From contig BFEA01000132.1 in the NCBI GenBank assembly GCA_003427395.1, forward strand, positions 1,268,373 to 1,309,302: 40,930 nt of DNA, read 5' to 3'. A program made the position numbers and the translations under genes. How positions within the stretch are numbered: position 1 is the stretch's first letter; each line of letters begins with the position of its first letter. This DNA comes from Chara braunii. Its lineage: Eukaryota > Streptophyta > Charophyceae > Charales > Characeae. Below are positions 20,721 through 31,216 of the stretch, piece after piece. Under the pieces are notes generated by a model, which was not told the DNA's origin, ran no database searches, and saw only the letters and a program-made list of their open reading frames with translations.

Positions 20721-21143
20721 GGAGTGGGAGTTTCCGCGAAATTCGGGACGGCGACGGCGCTCTTCGACGATGTCAGAATTTTGTAGTCTGGTACATTGCT
20801 GGTCCAGCCGAGGTGCGGGCGGACATTGGCGGCCGGCAACGTTCGACTCCGGCGGGAACGACCGCAACGGTAAGGTTGGGTGGTGGACGGGGTCCCTGGC
20901 CGTTGCCGGTTTATCCCGGCCCCTCACCAGCGCCGGCGGGAAACGGGAAGGCCTCCAAAGGCCAGCCGCTTCGAAAATGACAGCGGTGCACGTCCGTCAC
21001 CGCGCGCAGTGGTCCGCAATGTAAAGCGGCAGAGGGCGTCGGCAGCCGTGTGCTTGTCGTTTGCGGTTTGCCGCCGTCTCGGTAGACGTTACGTTGTCGT
21101 GCGTTGTCGTCGTTAGTTGCCCTTGCGAGAACGGTTGTGTTAC

Positions 21144-22999
21144 ATGGCCGACGTGCTCCGCAAGCTGCCGCTGGTCCTCCTCGTCATGATTCTGCTTGTA
21201 GTTGTCGTCTTTGTTCAGGTGTGCATATTGGGGAGGTTGCCTTCACGTACTCGCAGGAAACAAGGGGTGAGGAAGAGCGTGGCCATGGACGGGCGGCGGC
21301 CGAATCTTGCCACGTTGTCGGACACTTATCCCAGCCACCGGCCTGCGATCTGCACCGGTGTAGATAGAAGGGCGGCAGGTCCGTCGACGTACGAAGGACT
21401 CCCGCCTCACATGCAGCCTCTGCCCGATTCGGACGAGGGGGAGGCGGACGTGGACGTGTCCAACACAATTCCGCTGGGTAGCGGGTCGACCCAGGAATGG
21501 ACGGGTAGCCAGTTGTTTGATGGGCGCGGAGCGAAGTACAGATAGTCGTTCACTTCCCTCCTCCACGAAGGTGCCCAGGAAGAGGAACACCTCCCCCCTG
21601 TGGATCTCACATTTGGCCTGCGGAGCGGGAGCCCATCTTCTGCCACGCGCACTGTGCTCGTGAACCCTCATCCCGACGACGACGTGGGGCAGGTGACATT
21701 GGCCGGCAGGGGCACGAGGGGTGGTTCTGCGCGTCAGGAGACTTCCGAGAAGACGAGGGAGCGGCCTCGAGTGCAGGCGACTTCTGGCCCGTCAATTCCA
21801 CGCACCACCCCTGGTCGCCCTGAGTGGATGAACCCCCCTCCTGCGTTCTCCAGGGGCCACGACAACGTTCCTCGTCTAGTTGAACGGGGTGTGAGTGCCG
21901 AAGACTTCCCTTTCGAGGGCGCGCGTGGAGATGGCAGGCGGGTATGGAAGGAGTCGAGGCAGGAGTTGCGGCGGCAGCAAGAAGAGTCCATAACGCAAGG
22001 TGTGCAGCGATTACACGTGGGCGAGCGGGCCGGGCAAGCAGACGTGGTTGGCGGGGGGGGCGACGTCTGGACAGGCGGTGACGAAGTTGAGTGCGACGCT
22101 GAGGAGGACGACAACGGCGACGTGTTCCCGTTGCGTGCGCCGAACATGGGTGGCAGAGGCAGGGCTTCGACGAATGCAGGGCAGAGGCGGAAGAGGCCGT
22201 TGGCGGCCTATGATGATGCGGAAGGTGAGGGGGATGGGGAGGGTGGCCGAAATTTCTGGTATGTGGATCACATGGTGGCCCTCATAAGGGCGAAGCGAGA
22301 TCAGGACGCCCAGCTGCAAGCGGCGGGGCACGCATCTGCTCGGATGCGGTCGAGGGAGTGGAAATGGTTGGACGTCTGGGAGAGGTTGCTGAAGGTCGGT
22401 GTTGACAGGCCGGCAGACAATCGCGGGAAGAAATTGGATAATCTCATGCAACGAGTCAGCAGAGGGCAGATAAAGGATTCAGCTTCAACATGGATCGGGC
22501 CGCCTACGAGGAGATCAAAGGGGCGAAGGAGAGGAGCCACACTATCAGCCCGAGCAATGTTGCAGACACCGATGGCGCAGGAGATGTGCAACTCCCATCT
22601 GCTCAGTCGGCGACTCCGGAGTCTATGGATGATGGGGATGCCGCTGGAGATGGCAACGACGAAGACGACAGCTCAGCGCGTGGGGCCTCACAGAGGACGA
22701 GAAGTCCGGCCGGTTTCGGGAAGAGGAAAAACGTGCGGCAGCAGACATTCAAGGCCTTAAGCGAGTGCATGGAGAAGCATGGGGCGTTGATGGCGTCGAC
22801 GATGGAGAGCGCGAGCATGAGGCAATGTGAGGCGATGGAGAGCGCGAGCAAGAGGCAATGCTCCATTCAAATTCGGCAGTATGAGGCTATCGAAGCGGAG
22901 GTGGAGGTCCAGAAGCAACACTGCACTGCGTCAAATGAAGTTAGCAAGCTTATGTGTCAGGCGCTGATGGAAATAGCGAAAGCTATACGAGAGCGGTAG
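21144..22999 (+). pseudogene. Trihelix/Myb-SANT-like gene with N-terminal membrane helix, degraded
   Basis: From ATG 21144 the protein opens with MADVLRKL and a strongly hydrophobic stretch (residues about 9-29, PLVLLVMILLVVVVFVQ and on), followed by a basic run. A TAG at 21543-21545 interrupts after 133 codons; the same frame continues through a low-complexity linker to a trihelix-like domain at about 22251-22451 (WYVDHMVALIRAKRDQD, then WKWLDVWERLLKVGVDR, then GKKLDNLMQ). At 22452-22466 the frame changes, and the downstream frame gives DKGFSFNMDRAAYEEI, RKNVRQQTFKAL and a coiled C-terminal segment ending ALMEIAKAIRER. In related proteins, as I recall them, about 25 residues (a Q.F.KV..F...SG..DFF.L pattern) separate DNL.Q from GF.F.MDR, so a deletion with frameshift is likely. 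An intron cannot hold these 11-14 bases. The fold is shared with plant trihelix factors and the Myb-like partner of PIF/Harbinger transposases. The helix could anchor it to a membrane if ever expressed. Confidence 0.65.
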
Positions 23000-23400
23000 A
23001 GGGGAACGTCAGGCACAGGGCATTTTTCGGCTATGGATGTCACTCTGTTGCGACGCTCGTGTCGTGTACTTAAGTCGGATGGAGTTCATTCGCACTCGTA
23101 GTTCATTTCGTTCCATGGGTTTGTTTTCGGTTTGTGTCTGTAGAGTAGTGGCAGATTGCCTGTCGTGCGCGTGCATCTGTCGGTCTGTCCGTCTTCTCCG
23201 TGGATTTATTCCATTGTTCATTGTGGAGCGCGGATTGCCCTTGTTTTTGTACTGATTTGTTCATCGCTTCGGACGTAGTTGTAGTGTGCTCGTAATCGGG
23301 AGGTGGTCGGGTGATCCGACCACACTGCGATGATGAATTTGGCGGGTATAGGTTCTTGGACGACCGTTTGATTCATTTCTTCAGTTTGCGAAGTGCATAC

Positions 23401-23530
23401 ATAGAGAGAGAGAGAGAGTTGGAAATTTGTTATTGTTGGCTCCCATTGCCGAATTTGGCTTCCAGTTTTTGTCACCGACGATGCACTTGTTCAATGTATG
23501 TGTTCCCTTGTCCTCTGTGTACTAGTTTGT

Positions 23531-23571
<41 letters not shown>

Positions 23572-23580
23572 GGAGAGAGA
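23401..23580. repeat. GA microsatellites
   Basis: (GA)n runs at about 23403-23419 and 23532-23580 lie in the AT-richer spacer between the two large decayed genes. T-rich tracts follow at about 23827-23849 and 23901-23914. Confidence 0.9.
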
Positions 23581-24245
23581 ACTTTGATTTGCAATATGGT
23601 AGGCTGTTATGATGTGGACGTTTTCTTGGCTCTCTTCATTGCATGATATTTGCTTACCTTGCAGTAAACATGTGTCTCTGGGCACCACGTATTTCGTTTA
23701 TTGTGTGGTATTGAATGAACATTTCTTTAATCAACGATGTTGCTGTTTATGTCACGTCATTTAACATCTCCCTTGAAAAAGTATCGAAGTTTGAAATTCA
23801 ATTTGTATGTTGGACTTTCCTTTACTTTTTTTTTTTTTTTTTTTTTTTTCGGGCGTGCGTATCGGACTCCTATGACACGGCCAGTCCCTTCACTGCATTT
23901 TTTTTTTTTTTTTTGGGGTGGCGACACATGCAGTCTTCGTTTTTTTTGGGGGGGGTCTGATTGGTGGAATGTCGTATACCCACCGTCCGTGTGTCGGAAA
24001 AGGGGGTTGCAAATGGAATGGTCCATCTAGCCATCCCGTTCGCCCTTGTAGCCAACCTGTGCACAGTCGCCGGCGCGTGATGAACATTTGCCACGAACAC
24101 GATATGACTTGTCCACGCAGGCGGTGGGCAGACGACATCTTCGCGTCCGGACTCCTCGTCGCGCACTGCCTTTGTCGCCGCCATCGCGCAGTCCCGACGT
24201 CATCTTCACGCCGCGACAACATTCATTTTCGCGCAGTGTGTGTCT

Positions 24246-24570
24246 CGCCGCCATCTCTCTCTCCAGACGTCATCTTCACGTTGGGACTCCTGTTCGCGCA
24301 CTGTTCGTCTCGCCGCCATCTATCTCGACAGACGTCATCTTCACGTTGGGGCTCCTGTTCGCGCACTGTTCGTCTCGCCGCCATCTATCTCGCCAGACGT
24401 CATCTTCACGTTGGGGCTCCTGTTCGCGCACTGTTCGTCTCGCCGCCATCTATCTCGCCAGACGTCATATCCACGTTGGGACTCTTGTTCGCGCACTGTG
24501 TGTGTCGCCGCCATCTATCTCGCCAGACGTCATCTCCACGTTGGGACTTCTGTTCGCGCAGTGTGTGTCT
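24246..24570. repeat. 65-bp tandem array, five full units plus diverged edges
   Basis: CGCCGCCATC starts at 24246, 24311, 24376, 24441, 24506 and 24571, a strict 65-bp period. Each unit carries AGACGTCATC (an ACGT core close to the CRE/C-box bound by bZIP proteins) and TTCGCGCAC/GTG. Diverged copies lie upstream (about 24173) and downstream (to about 24660). Because 65 is not a multiple of three, open frames across it on both strands are by-products. It ends about 140 bp before the ATG of the next gene and could act as a promoter or 5' leader array. Confidence 0.95.
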
Positions 24571-24707
24571 CGCCGCCATCTCTCTCGCCAGACGCCGTTT
24601 TCGCCAGACGTCGTAAACTGTCTTCGACTTCACCTGCGCAGGCTTTCCCTCGCCGCCATCGTTCTCGCCCTTCCTTCTTCTCGTCATCGCAGTCTGTCTT
24701 CTCCACG

Positions 24708-26738
24708 ATGACGAATACTCGCAACTCTGGCAAGGGGAAAAGGGAGAGGGACTCCCAGAAAACGGAAGCTGCTGGCGTCGTGAAGCGGGGGAGGCATCAG
24801 GCGAAGAAGCTCAAGGCATCAAGCGGCGGTGCTCTGGTGATCAGGAGGTCCGCGCGGGAAGAGTGGGTTGAAGAGGCCAGCAGCGGACAGGACGACGATT
24901 TCGAATCGGAGGCGGACACGTTTCATGGGAGGAAAGGGACCTTGCGTGACGTGTCGAACGCGAGAATGGTGAGCGGAGAGGAAGACGTCGACGGTGGTAA
25001 AGATGGGGGTCACGGGGTTGCGCGAGGCAAGGATGAGGCGGCCGGCGAAGTGGGAGGCGGTGTTGCTACCAGGGAGGAGCGTGGCCAGCCAACGACGCCT
25101 GCCATGCGCGGCGCCGTGCCGTCGAAGGACGTGCAGGCCGCCCAGGACGTAGGTAAACACCCGCCAATGCGGGCGCCTTCAAACCCAGCAACGCCCACGG
25201 CGGGACAGGCGAGAAGGGATGAAGGGGCAGGGGTGAATGCGGCAGTCAGGGGACAGCTTGTGACGCGCATTCCCGCAAAGGAAGCCGCAGCGGTGGGAGC
25301 CGTCGTTGGTACATCGACGGCAGGCGCGAGGGGGGGCGGTGGCGACGGTCGTGATGATGCTGATGACGACGATCCCCTCATTAACAGGCAGAGGCGATCC
25401 GGAAACATGGCGGCTCTGGAGGCGAAAGCGAAACTGTGGGTAGACGATCTGCGTTTCTGGAATGAGATGGAGGGGCATGGGATGGTCAAGATCATCCAGG
25501 AGACCCGCCTGCACCTCATCGCCGTCGCAAAGGGTGTGAAACCGCTGGAGATCAGAAAAAGCGTTGTCCTCCCAAACGCCACGATCCCTCAGCAGAAGCT
25601 AGAAGACTCGTCGGAGTTGGGGGCCGGGAAGGAGAGGGCTTCGAGGGTGCAAACCATAGCGTTGCACATCATCCATGGGTGGATCTTCAAGTCCCCCAAT
25701 CGCGCGTGCGGGTACCACTGCTCGTACGGCTATGTGCTGAACCACGTCGCCACAGACCTCACCCACGTCATCTGGTTTGGAGAGGACTGACGGGTATATG
25801 TGAGTCCGGCGGTCGTCCATAACACCTTGGAGCTTCATATAAAGCTCCCCATCTGGTACGTAGGTGGCGTCATACACGACAGGCACGAGGACGACGAAAT
25901 GGCGTCGTATCAGGAGTCCACAACGCAGCGTCTGGTGGGAGCTTTCATGAATGTTGTTGACACGGGGGAGGGGGTAGACGGAGGGCGGATATCGTACGAG
26001 AGGCTGAGGAAAGTAGCAGACTGCATGCGCCTTTTGCTGTCTGCCACCATGTGGATCATGCGGATGGCGGGAGATAATCTCCGTTCGCATTATGAGGCGT
26101 CCCATCTCGTGGAGCTCATTGCAAAACCGACGCTCATTGCGTCGCTGCATCGCTCATTCGACGCGCGCCGCCATATTCTGCAGTGTGTCAATGCAGTAAC
26201 GGAGAAAATGGGGAAGCCCCCCATGACGTTGGTCAACCCTCCGGTGTACATCCCCGACTAGGTTTCGTGTGGGGTGTCATTTCACAACGACGCCACGTTG
26301 ATGTTTCCTGAGCTCGCCAGACGACTAGATTGGTTAGGCACCGGACTTCCGGAGATTGATGATGAAGACGAGGAGAAGGACGAAGGCGGGGAATCGTGAC
26401 GGCAGGCGCTATGGACGACTACGGAGAAAATGGGGAAGCCACCTGCCGCTGCTGATGATGACGACGATGATGTCGACGACGAGGACGTTCATGATGATGA
26501 TGATGACGGTGACGACGATGATGACGGTGACGACAACGATGATGATGTAGATGACGTTGATGATGATGCTGACGATCGTGATGCTGACGATCGTGATGCT
26601 GACGATCGTGATGATGATGGTGACGATGATGATGGTGATGATGATGATCGTGATGATGATGATAGTGATGATGACGATGATGATGATGATGACGTATTCA
26701 CGATTAAAGAGGATGATGATGACGACGATGAACCGTAG
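24708..26738 (+). pseudogene. Orphan protein gene with Asp-rich tail, three in-frame stops
   Basis: One frame stays open for about 677 codons from ATG 24708 except for TGA 25788-25790, TAG 26259-26261 and TGA 26397-26399. The N terminus is basic and nuclear-signal-like (KRGRHQAKKLK, with GKGKRERD before it). A long disordered G/A/E/D-rich linker follows. A folded region starts near codon 230 (LWVDDLRFWNEMEGHGMVKI, then IRKSVVLP, IHGWIFKS, DLTHVIWFGED) and continues past the first stop (HNTLELHIKLPIWYVGGVIH, YERLRKVADCMRLLL, IMRMAGDN, HRSFDARRHI). The tail is a D/V/H repeat of about 90 codons made of GATGAC units. I recall similar multicopy proteins in Chara but know no function. It may be a domesticated or transposon-borne gene. 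The shared frame across all stops points to recent inactivation, or to stops introduced by sequencing error. Confidence 0.6.
26453..26700. repeat. GAT/GAC trinucleotide-type repeat
   Basis: An imperfect (GATGAC)n array encodes the Asp-rich tail in the plus-strand frame of the preceding gene. The other frames give Met/Thr- or Ser-rich artefacts. Confidence 0.9.
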
Positions 26739-26845
26739 ACTGTCTTCTACTTCCTTTGCGTCAAGTCGTTTCCTGTTGTCAAAGCGGTTGCCGAGTACGG
26801 GTGAGAGCTCGGTTTCATCTAGCTGACAGCAAAGTGTAGTCGACA

Positions 26846-27190
26846 TGTGCAGCGGGCCTTCATCTGCCCTGGCCTACAGCCAGGGCCTATTTGGCTATTT
26901 GCCAGTTCGGACTGTGGGACCAGGTCGTGGCCTGACCCCACAGGCCGTGTGATGTTTCAGTCTGCCCGGTACCACTGTCGGTACCAGGCCAGTCCAGTCA
27001 GTCAGTCCGCTGGGGGTATACCCCAGCTGTAGTCTGTTTTTGATTCATTCTTCATTTGCACAGATTGGAGTACGTGCGTGTTGAGTCTGCGTTGGAGTTG
27101 CGTTGTCCCTTCAAGCTCCATCTCCATCTCCTCCATCCTCATCCCTTCGTCTTGATCCTGACGGACCGCCATCCCGGCGGGTCCGTCACA
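26846..27190 (+). mobile_element. Candidate 5' LTR of an LTR retrotransposon
   Basis: The segment ends GGGTCCGTCACA directly before a tRNA-iMet primer-binding site, which defines its right edge. A left edge beginning TGTGCAGCGGG at 26846 would give the expected TGTG...CACA inverted ends and a 345-bp LTR. The left edge is uncertain (an alternative TGT lies at about 26834) because no second LTR copy is visible. The internal region is not coding; a poly(C) run and unrelated DNA follow. Confidence 0.6.
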
Positions 27191-27191
27191 C

Positions 27192-27203
27192 TGGTATCAG
27201 AGC
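27192..27203 (+). promoter_or_regulatory. Primer-binding site for initiator tRNA-Met
   Basis: TGGTATCAGAGC is complementary to the 3' end of plant initiator tRNA-Met, the usual primer of most plant LTR retrotransposons. It lies 1 bp after the CACA end of the candidate LTR. Confidence 0.85.
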
Positions 27204-27960
27204 AGGCTTTCCCCCCTTCCCCCCCCCCCCCCCCCCCCCCCCTATCAGTTGCCCCGCGGCTTGAGCAAAAAAAAAAAAAAAAACGCTCGCCACTTTTATT
27301 TGGTAATGACACCGGTGCACTCTTTCGATCTTAACTTCTGCACCGGTGGTCCAAATTTACTGATTTTTAGCTTGTTGGAAAGCTCTTGACGAGATGCTTC
27401 CAGCAAGCTATAGATTGCCTAATTTTGTGTGGTGGTTGAGGAGCTACGATCTTTCAAAGATCGCAATTTTTTTAAAAAGCTAAAAAAAAAACACCTGCGC
27501 TCGTTTTTTTCAATGAGCACTATTACTCTAGGCAGTGGCTGATGCTGCGCCTTATCTCGTTGGAAACAGCTTTCAAAACACTTTCCAACAAGACCTCTTT
27601 TGCCAAATTTCACCCAGCGGGTGAAAAGTTATTGGCAAAAGAGTTTTTGCCCTCTACATCTCCTCTCTTGACCCGTGGCCATCTCCAAAAGTGNCACGTG
27701 GCAGTTTGCTGAGGATTTTTTTTGAAGANCCCCCNGGCTAGGGGGCTGCACTACAGTGGAACTGGGTGGCTGATCAAGATCTCAGCCAACCCCAGATAAT
27801 GTGCAGCAGCAGTTCATCACCACCTTGAAGACCCCTTCTCCCAAGGGGTGTGTGAAGGTCAAGATCTTGTGGATCTTGGTGAAGTTGTATGCTCTTGGTT
27901 ACCCAAGAGTTGGGTATCACCTCGCTCATCCCTAATCCACTCTCCCACTCCCTTTTCCCT
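27204..27960. other. Low-complexity and unassigned DNA
   Basis: It contains a poly(C) run (27211-27242), a poly(A) run, an ACCGGTGCA...TGCACCGGT dyad (27310-27345) and isolated N bases (about 27694, 27729, 27735). No gag-like frame follows the primer site, so the LTR element is truncated, decayed or mis-joined at the poly(C). Confidence 0.5.
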
Positions 27961-28383
27961 CTCTCCCCTTCATCATCTGACCTTCTTTTTCTCTTACCAC
28001 CACTCATCCATCACCTTTTCTCACTCCTCTCTCCACTTTTCTCATTTCTCTCCTCNTCTCCCCACTAATCTCTCATCCCCTTCACTCTTTCTCAATCCAC
28101 TACCATATTTTTACTCTCTCCTCTCCCAACCTCACTCTCCTTGCTTCTTTTCCCTACTTCTCTCCTCTCCTTCCCCTTAATCTCTCATACCCTTCCCTCT
28201 TCACTCATCTCCCACCATCTTTTTCTCTCCTCTCTCTCCACTCACATTCTTTTACTAATCTCTCACTNTTTTNTTCACCTTTTTCATAGCTTTCTCTCTC
28301 ATTCTCTCACCCTCCTCTCCTCCTTTCTTCCCCCAACTACAACCCCATCATCTCCCTCACCTACCACTTCAATCTTTTCTCTT
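27960..28383. repeat. Polypyrimidine (C/T-rich) tract of about 420 bp
   Basis: Nearly all bases on the plus strand are C or T, in irregular CTCT/TTCC/CACT order, with N at about 28056, 28267 and 28272. It directly abuts the 5' truncation point of the LINE. Confidence 0.85.
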
Positions 28384-30738
28384 TCCCACCTAGGCAAACC
28401 AATATCTAACAATGCTGGGATTATGCAACAAGCTCAGTCAAAACTAAAATTGTGGAAAGACAAACACACTTCGCTATTGGGCAGAACACTAGCAATTAAT
28501 AACGTGGTTCTAGCTTCTATCTGGTACAAATCTGCATTATGGGTCTTGGATAAAGCTAACATTAAGGCGTTTCAACGACAATTAGCGGTCTTCTTATGGT
28601 GAGGAAATCATGAATGTGAAAATGTTATCAGTAGGGTGACATGGTTAACCGTAATCCAACCAAAATCCAAAGGAGGTCTTGGCATCAATGCCGCATCATT
28701 GATCCTGCTACCCAGGTCATGGCCCTTTCGATTCAATGGTTAAAACGCCTCTTATTTAATCCCCTGACTCCTTGGACTCTCCTGGCTTGTGAGCAAATCA
28801 GGAGGTTAGCACCACCCACTTCGGAGGAGGTAGACCCCCTCATGTGGCTAAAAAATCGTTCCTTGTCCCTTCCAAGAGGTTCTCCAGTACAACCTCTTCA
28901 GGGGGACCTCTCTGATCGCCAAGCAGACAGAAAAAATCTTTACAGGGATCCCTTTTGGATCACTTTAATGAGAACCTAGAGGAAACTCCCCCTTCCTAAT
29001 AAGATAGACCCTTAGAGATGGGATGAAGTAAAACAACAACAATTATTTAACAATACATTTATCAGAGACACTCATGGTTGTACTCTTAACTGCACTGACT
29101 CGCCGTGGAAAGCGTGATTAAGAAAGGGGTTATTCGCATCAGGGATATTTGGAGTAGTGAGAACAGAGACTGGATTGATTCTTTGGTCCTACAAGGGTGC
29201 TTGAGATACTGTTATCATCAAAAGGAAGCCATGTATCAGATAATTGACATCATCCCTTTAGAATGGGTCATAATTCTTAAGAAAGGGCAAAAACTCTTTG
29301 CCAATGATTGGGTGACCATCAAGGCACAACAGGGTGTAGTGGAAAACATAATTTAAGTCTTCAATGAAAGGGACATCCTCCTATCTATTCTTGATTTGGA
29401 AGCAGATGGTTTCCTTAAGCCTAGGGCACAAGAGCACATTGAGTGGTTCAAGGTGCACCAACTATTTCGGATCAGGGTTTTAAAGATCAAAGATGGCTAG
29501 TCTTTAAACCAGATACACTCATTTATCACTTACCTTTTGACCAAGTAAACTGGACCTGGTCTAGATCAGGGGGAAGGGGATGCTCCTGCTCTAGATCGCT
29601 TCATAAATTATCAGTCAAATTAACTTACAGGATGCTTCGCCCTAAGGTAAACATAAAGAACCGAATAGAAACCCGTTGGATGAGACATCTAAATGTAAGT
29701 AAATAAGAGTTGCAATCAATTAAATGGTTTCTCTTCATTAAATCTCGTCCAACCAAGGTAGTATCTTTGCAGTGACAGATTGTCCATCATTGCCTTCCCA
29801 CAAATGATTGGATTATAGACAGAATCTCATTAGAACAAAGAGGAATAACTCACCCGTGGTGTAAGTTATGTAAATCGGTCTTCTCTTTCAAACTAATTTC
29901 AGAAACATTAGAGCACGTTTTTCTCCAATGCCCGGGATCAGTTTGGCTATGGCGTTGGTGGGACAAAATTTTGAATCAATTGGGAACATCCCTCCCCTGA
30001 CCCTGGGATTGGAAGGCGCTGCTTTTGGAAGCCTGGAATCCCAATCAGGTTGATGACTTTACATTAATTTGAAATTTGTTCACAGTTGGAAGAAGAACAG
30101 TTATTTGGGCAATATGGACACGAAGATGCACCTATGAAATGGAAGGTGCATGCTTGGATGGATCGAAATTTACTGAAACAATTAAGCAATATGTTCAAAC
30201 AGAGATTACCACCAAATGGGAAAGACTAGAAGAAAAAAATATTGTATCTGACAAAAAAATAAATAAAAAATCCTGCAACATATTATATCATTTAATCGAA
30301 ATTGGTTTGGGGGGGGACAAGGGAGGGAGGCTAAGGCGGGTGGAATGGGAGGGAGCACAAGAAAATGATCAGGATGGGTTTCAAAGGAATTACCGCTTGA
30401 TCTTCAATGATTGAATTGAAGTTGACCCCGCTATTCCATTAAGGTCCCTGACGGACTTCCCTGATCCTTTTCCCCCATCAAATTTATGTTTAGTTCCCAG
30501 ATCATGGTATGGATATGAATGAACCCATAGAGGGTTGATGTAGTGCTAGGGAGACATGTTTTTTCAGGCGCCCTGATGAGGGTGAAGAGGCACAAGTTTC
30601 AACACAACAATTTGTTCTTATGGTTCATGTTCAAGGTTTCAAAAGATATATTTATGGGACGCTGGACCCGTTTTCCAGCAGGTGACACTACCCACCAATA
30701 GATGGAGCAACTTGTTATGAAAAAAAAAAAAAAAAAAA
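28384..30738 (+). mobile_element. 5'-truncated LINE (non-LTR retrotransposon), decayed
   Basis: The element starts inside the RT domain at HLGKPIS (the YLG box region), followed by LGRTLAINNVVLASIWY and AVFLW (stop TGA 28600-28602), then RVTWLTVIQPKSKGGLGI (28640-28686), a frame change, DPATQVMALSIQWLKRLL, and further frames to a reading frame starting near 29443. That frame carries a zinc finger of the RT-associated type (C-x2-C at 29860/29869 and H-x4-C at 29914/29929) and ends at 30412-30414. Stops TAA 29704, TGA 29773, TGA 29998 and TGA 30070 interrupt it. A 3' UTR of about 300 bp ends in poly(A) at 30720-30738. RT motifs A-C and the endonuclease are missing through 5' truncation. Inactive. 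Confidence 0.85.
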
Positions 30739-30897
30739 GGCAACAGGTGTACGTGTATCCACAAAAGAATATCAATAGTCTGTTGCACGGCCTTCACTGT
30801 TCGCTAGTTGCCACCTCCTACGCATCTTAACACTAATCCAATACTTGTTGAGCTGAACGAAGCAATCCTCTCTATTCAGAGGACCGGGCCCCAACCA

Positions 30898-31216
30898 ACC
30901 ACAAAGGAGATCAAACTACCATTTCGTTAAAATGCACATTTTTATTTTTTGAACGAAATTGAAACCGAATTTTTTGGCCGAAAACTCGTCAAAATTTGTT
31001 GTTCCTGAGGGTCCAGCGTTTGAAAGCTGGTCTCAAGCTAGGTCCATGTATGGCCAGGGGGTCCAGCGTGGTTAAAACGCTGGACCCTCAGGAACAACAA
31101 ATTTTGACGAGTTTTCGGCCAAAAAATTCGGTTTCAATTTCGTTCAAAAAATAAAAAATGTTCATTTTGACGAAATGGTCGTTATCAGGTCTTGGGCCCG
31201 ACCACAAAGGAGATCA
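30898..31216. mobile_element. Long foldback element flanked by a 16-bp direct repeat
   Basis: Arms of about 100 bp (30918-31021 and 31076-31179) are nearly perfect inverted copies around a loop of about 54 nt, so the single strand would fold into a long hairpin. The 16-bp sequence accacaaaggagatca occurs at 30898-30913 and 31201-31216, outside the arms, and could be a target duplication of the whole insert. The GGTCCAGCG phrase occurs in both arms and again in the loop. No coding capacity. Confidence 0.75.

Noticed and set aside
20494-21024. 176-codon ORF and its opposite-strand partner upstream of the trihelix-like gene
   Set aside because: Both strands are open because the region is GC-rich; composition is R/G/S-rich with no motif and it overlaps the CCTCGG cluster.
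24246-24640. CRISPR-like array of regular repeats
   Set aside because: Units are contiguous 65-bp copies with no unique spacers; it is a minisatellite in a eukaryotic genome.
24240-25790. A continuous 516-codon ORF starting inside the 65-bp array
   Set aside because: The first 156 codons are translation of a repeat whose period is not a multiple of three; the natural start is ATG 24708.
26430-26738. Separate small acidic protein
   Set aside because: It is in the same frame as the upstream orphan gene and is most simply its C-terminal tail after a stop.
24708-30414. TGA reassigned to Trp (alternative genetic code) as an explanation for repeated TGA at Trp-like sites
   Set aside because: TAG and TAA stops and frameshifts also occur in the same relics, and nuclear and mitochondrial codes of streptophytes are standard; ordinary decay explains it.
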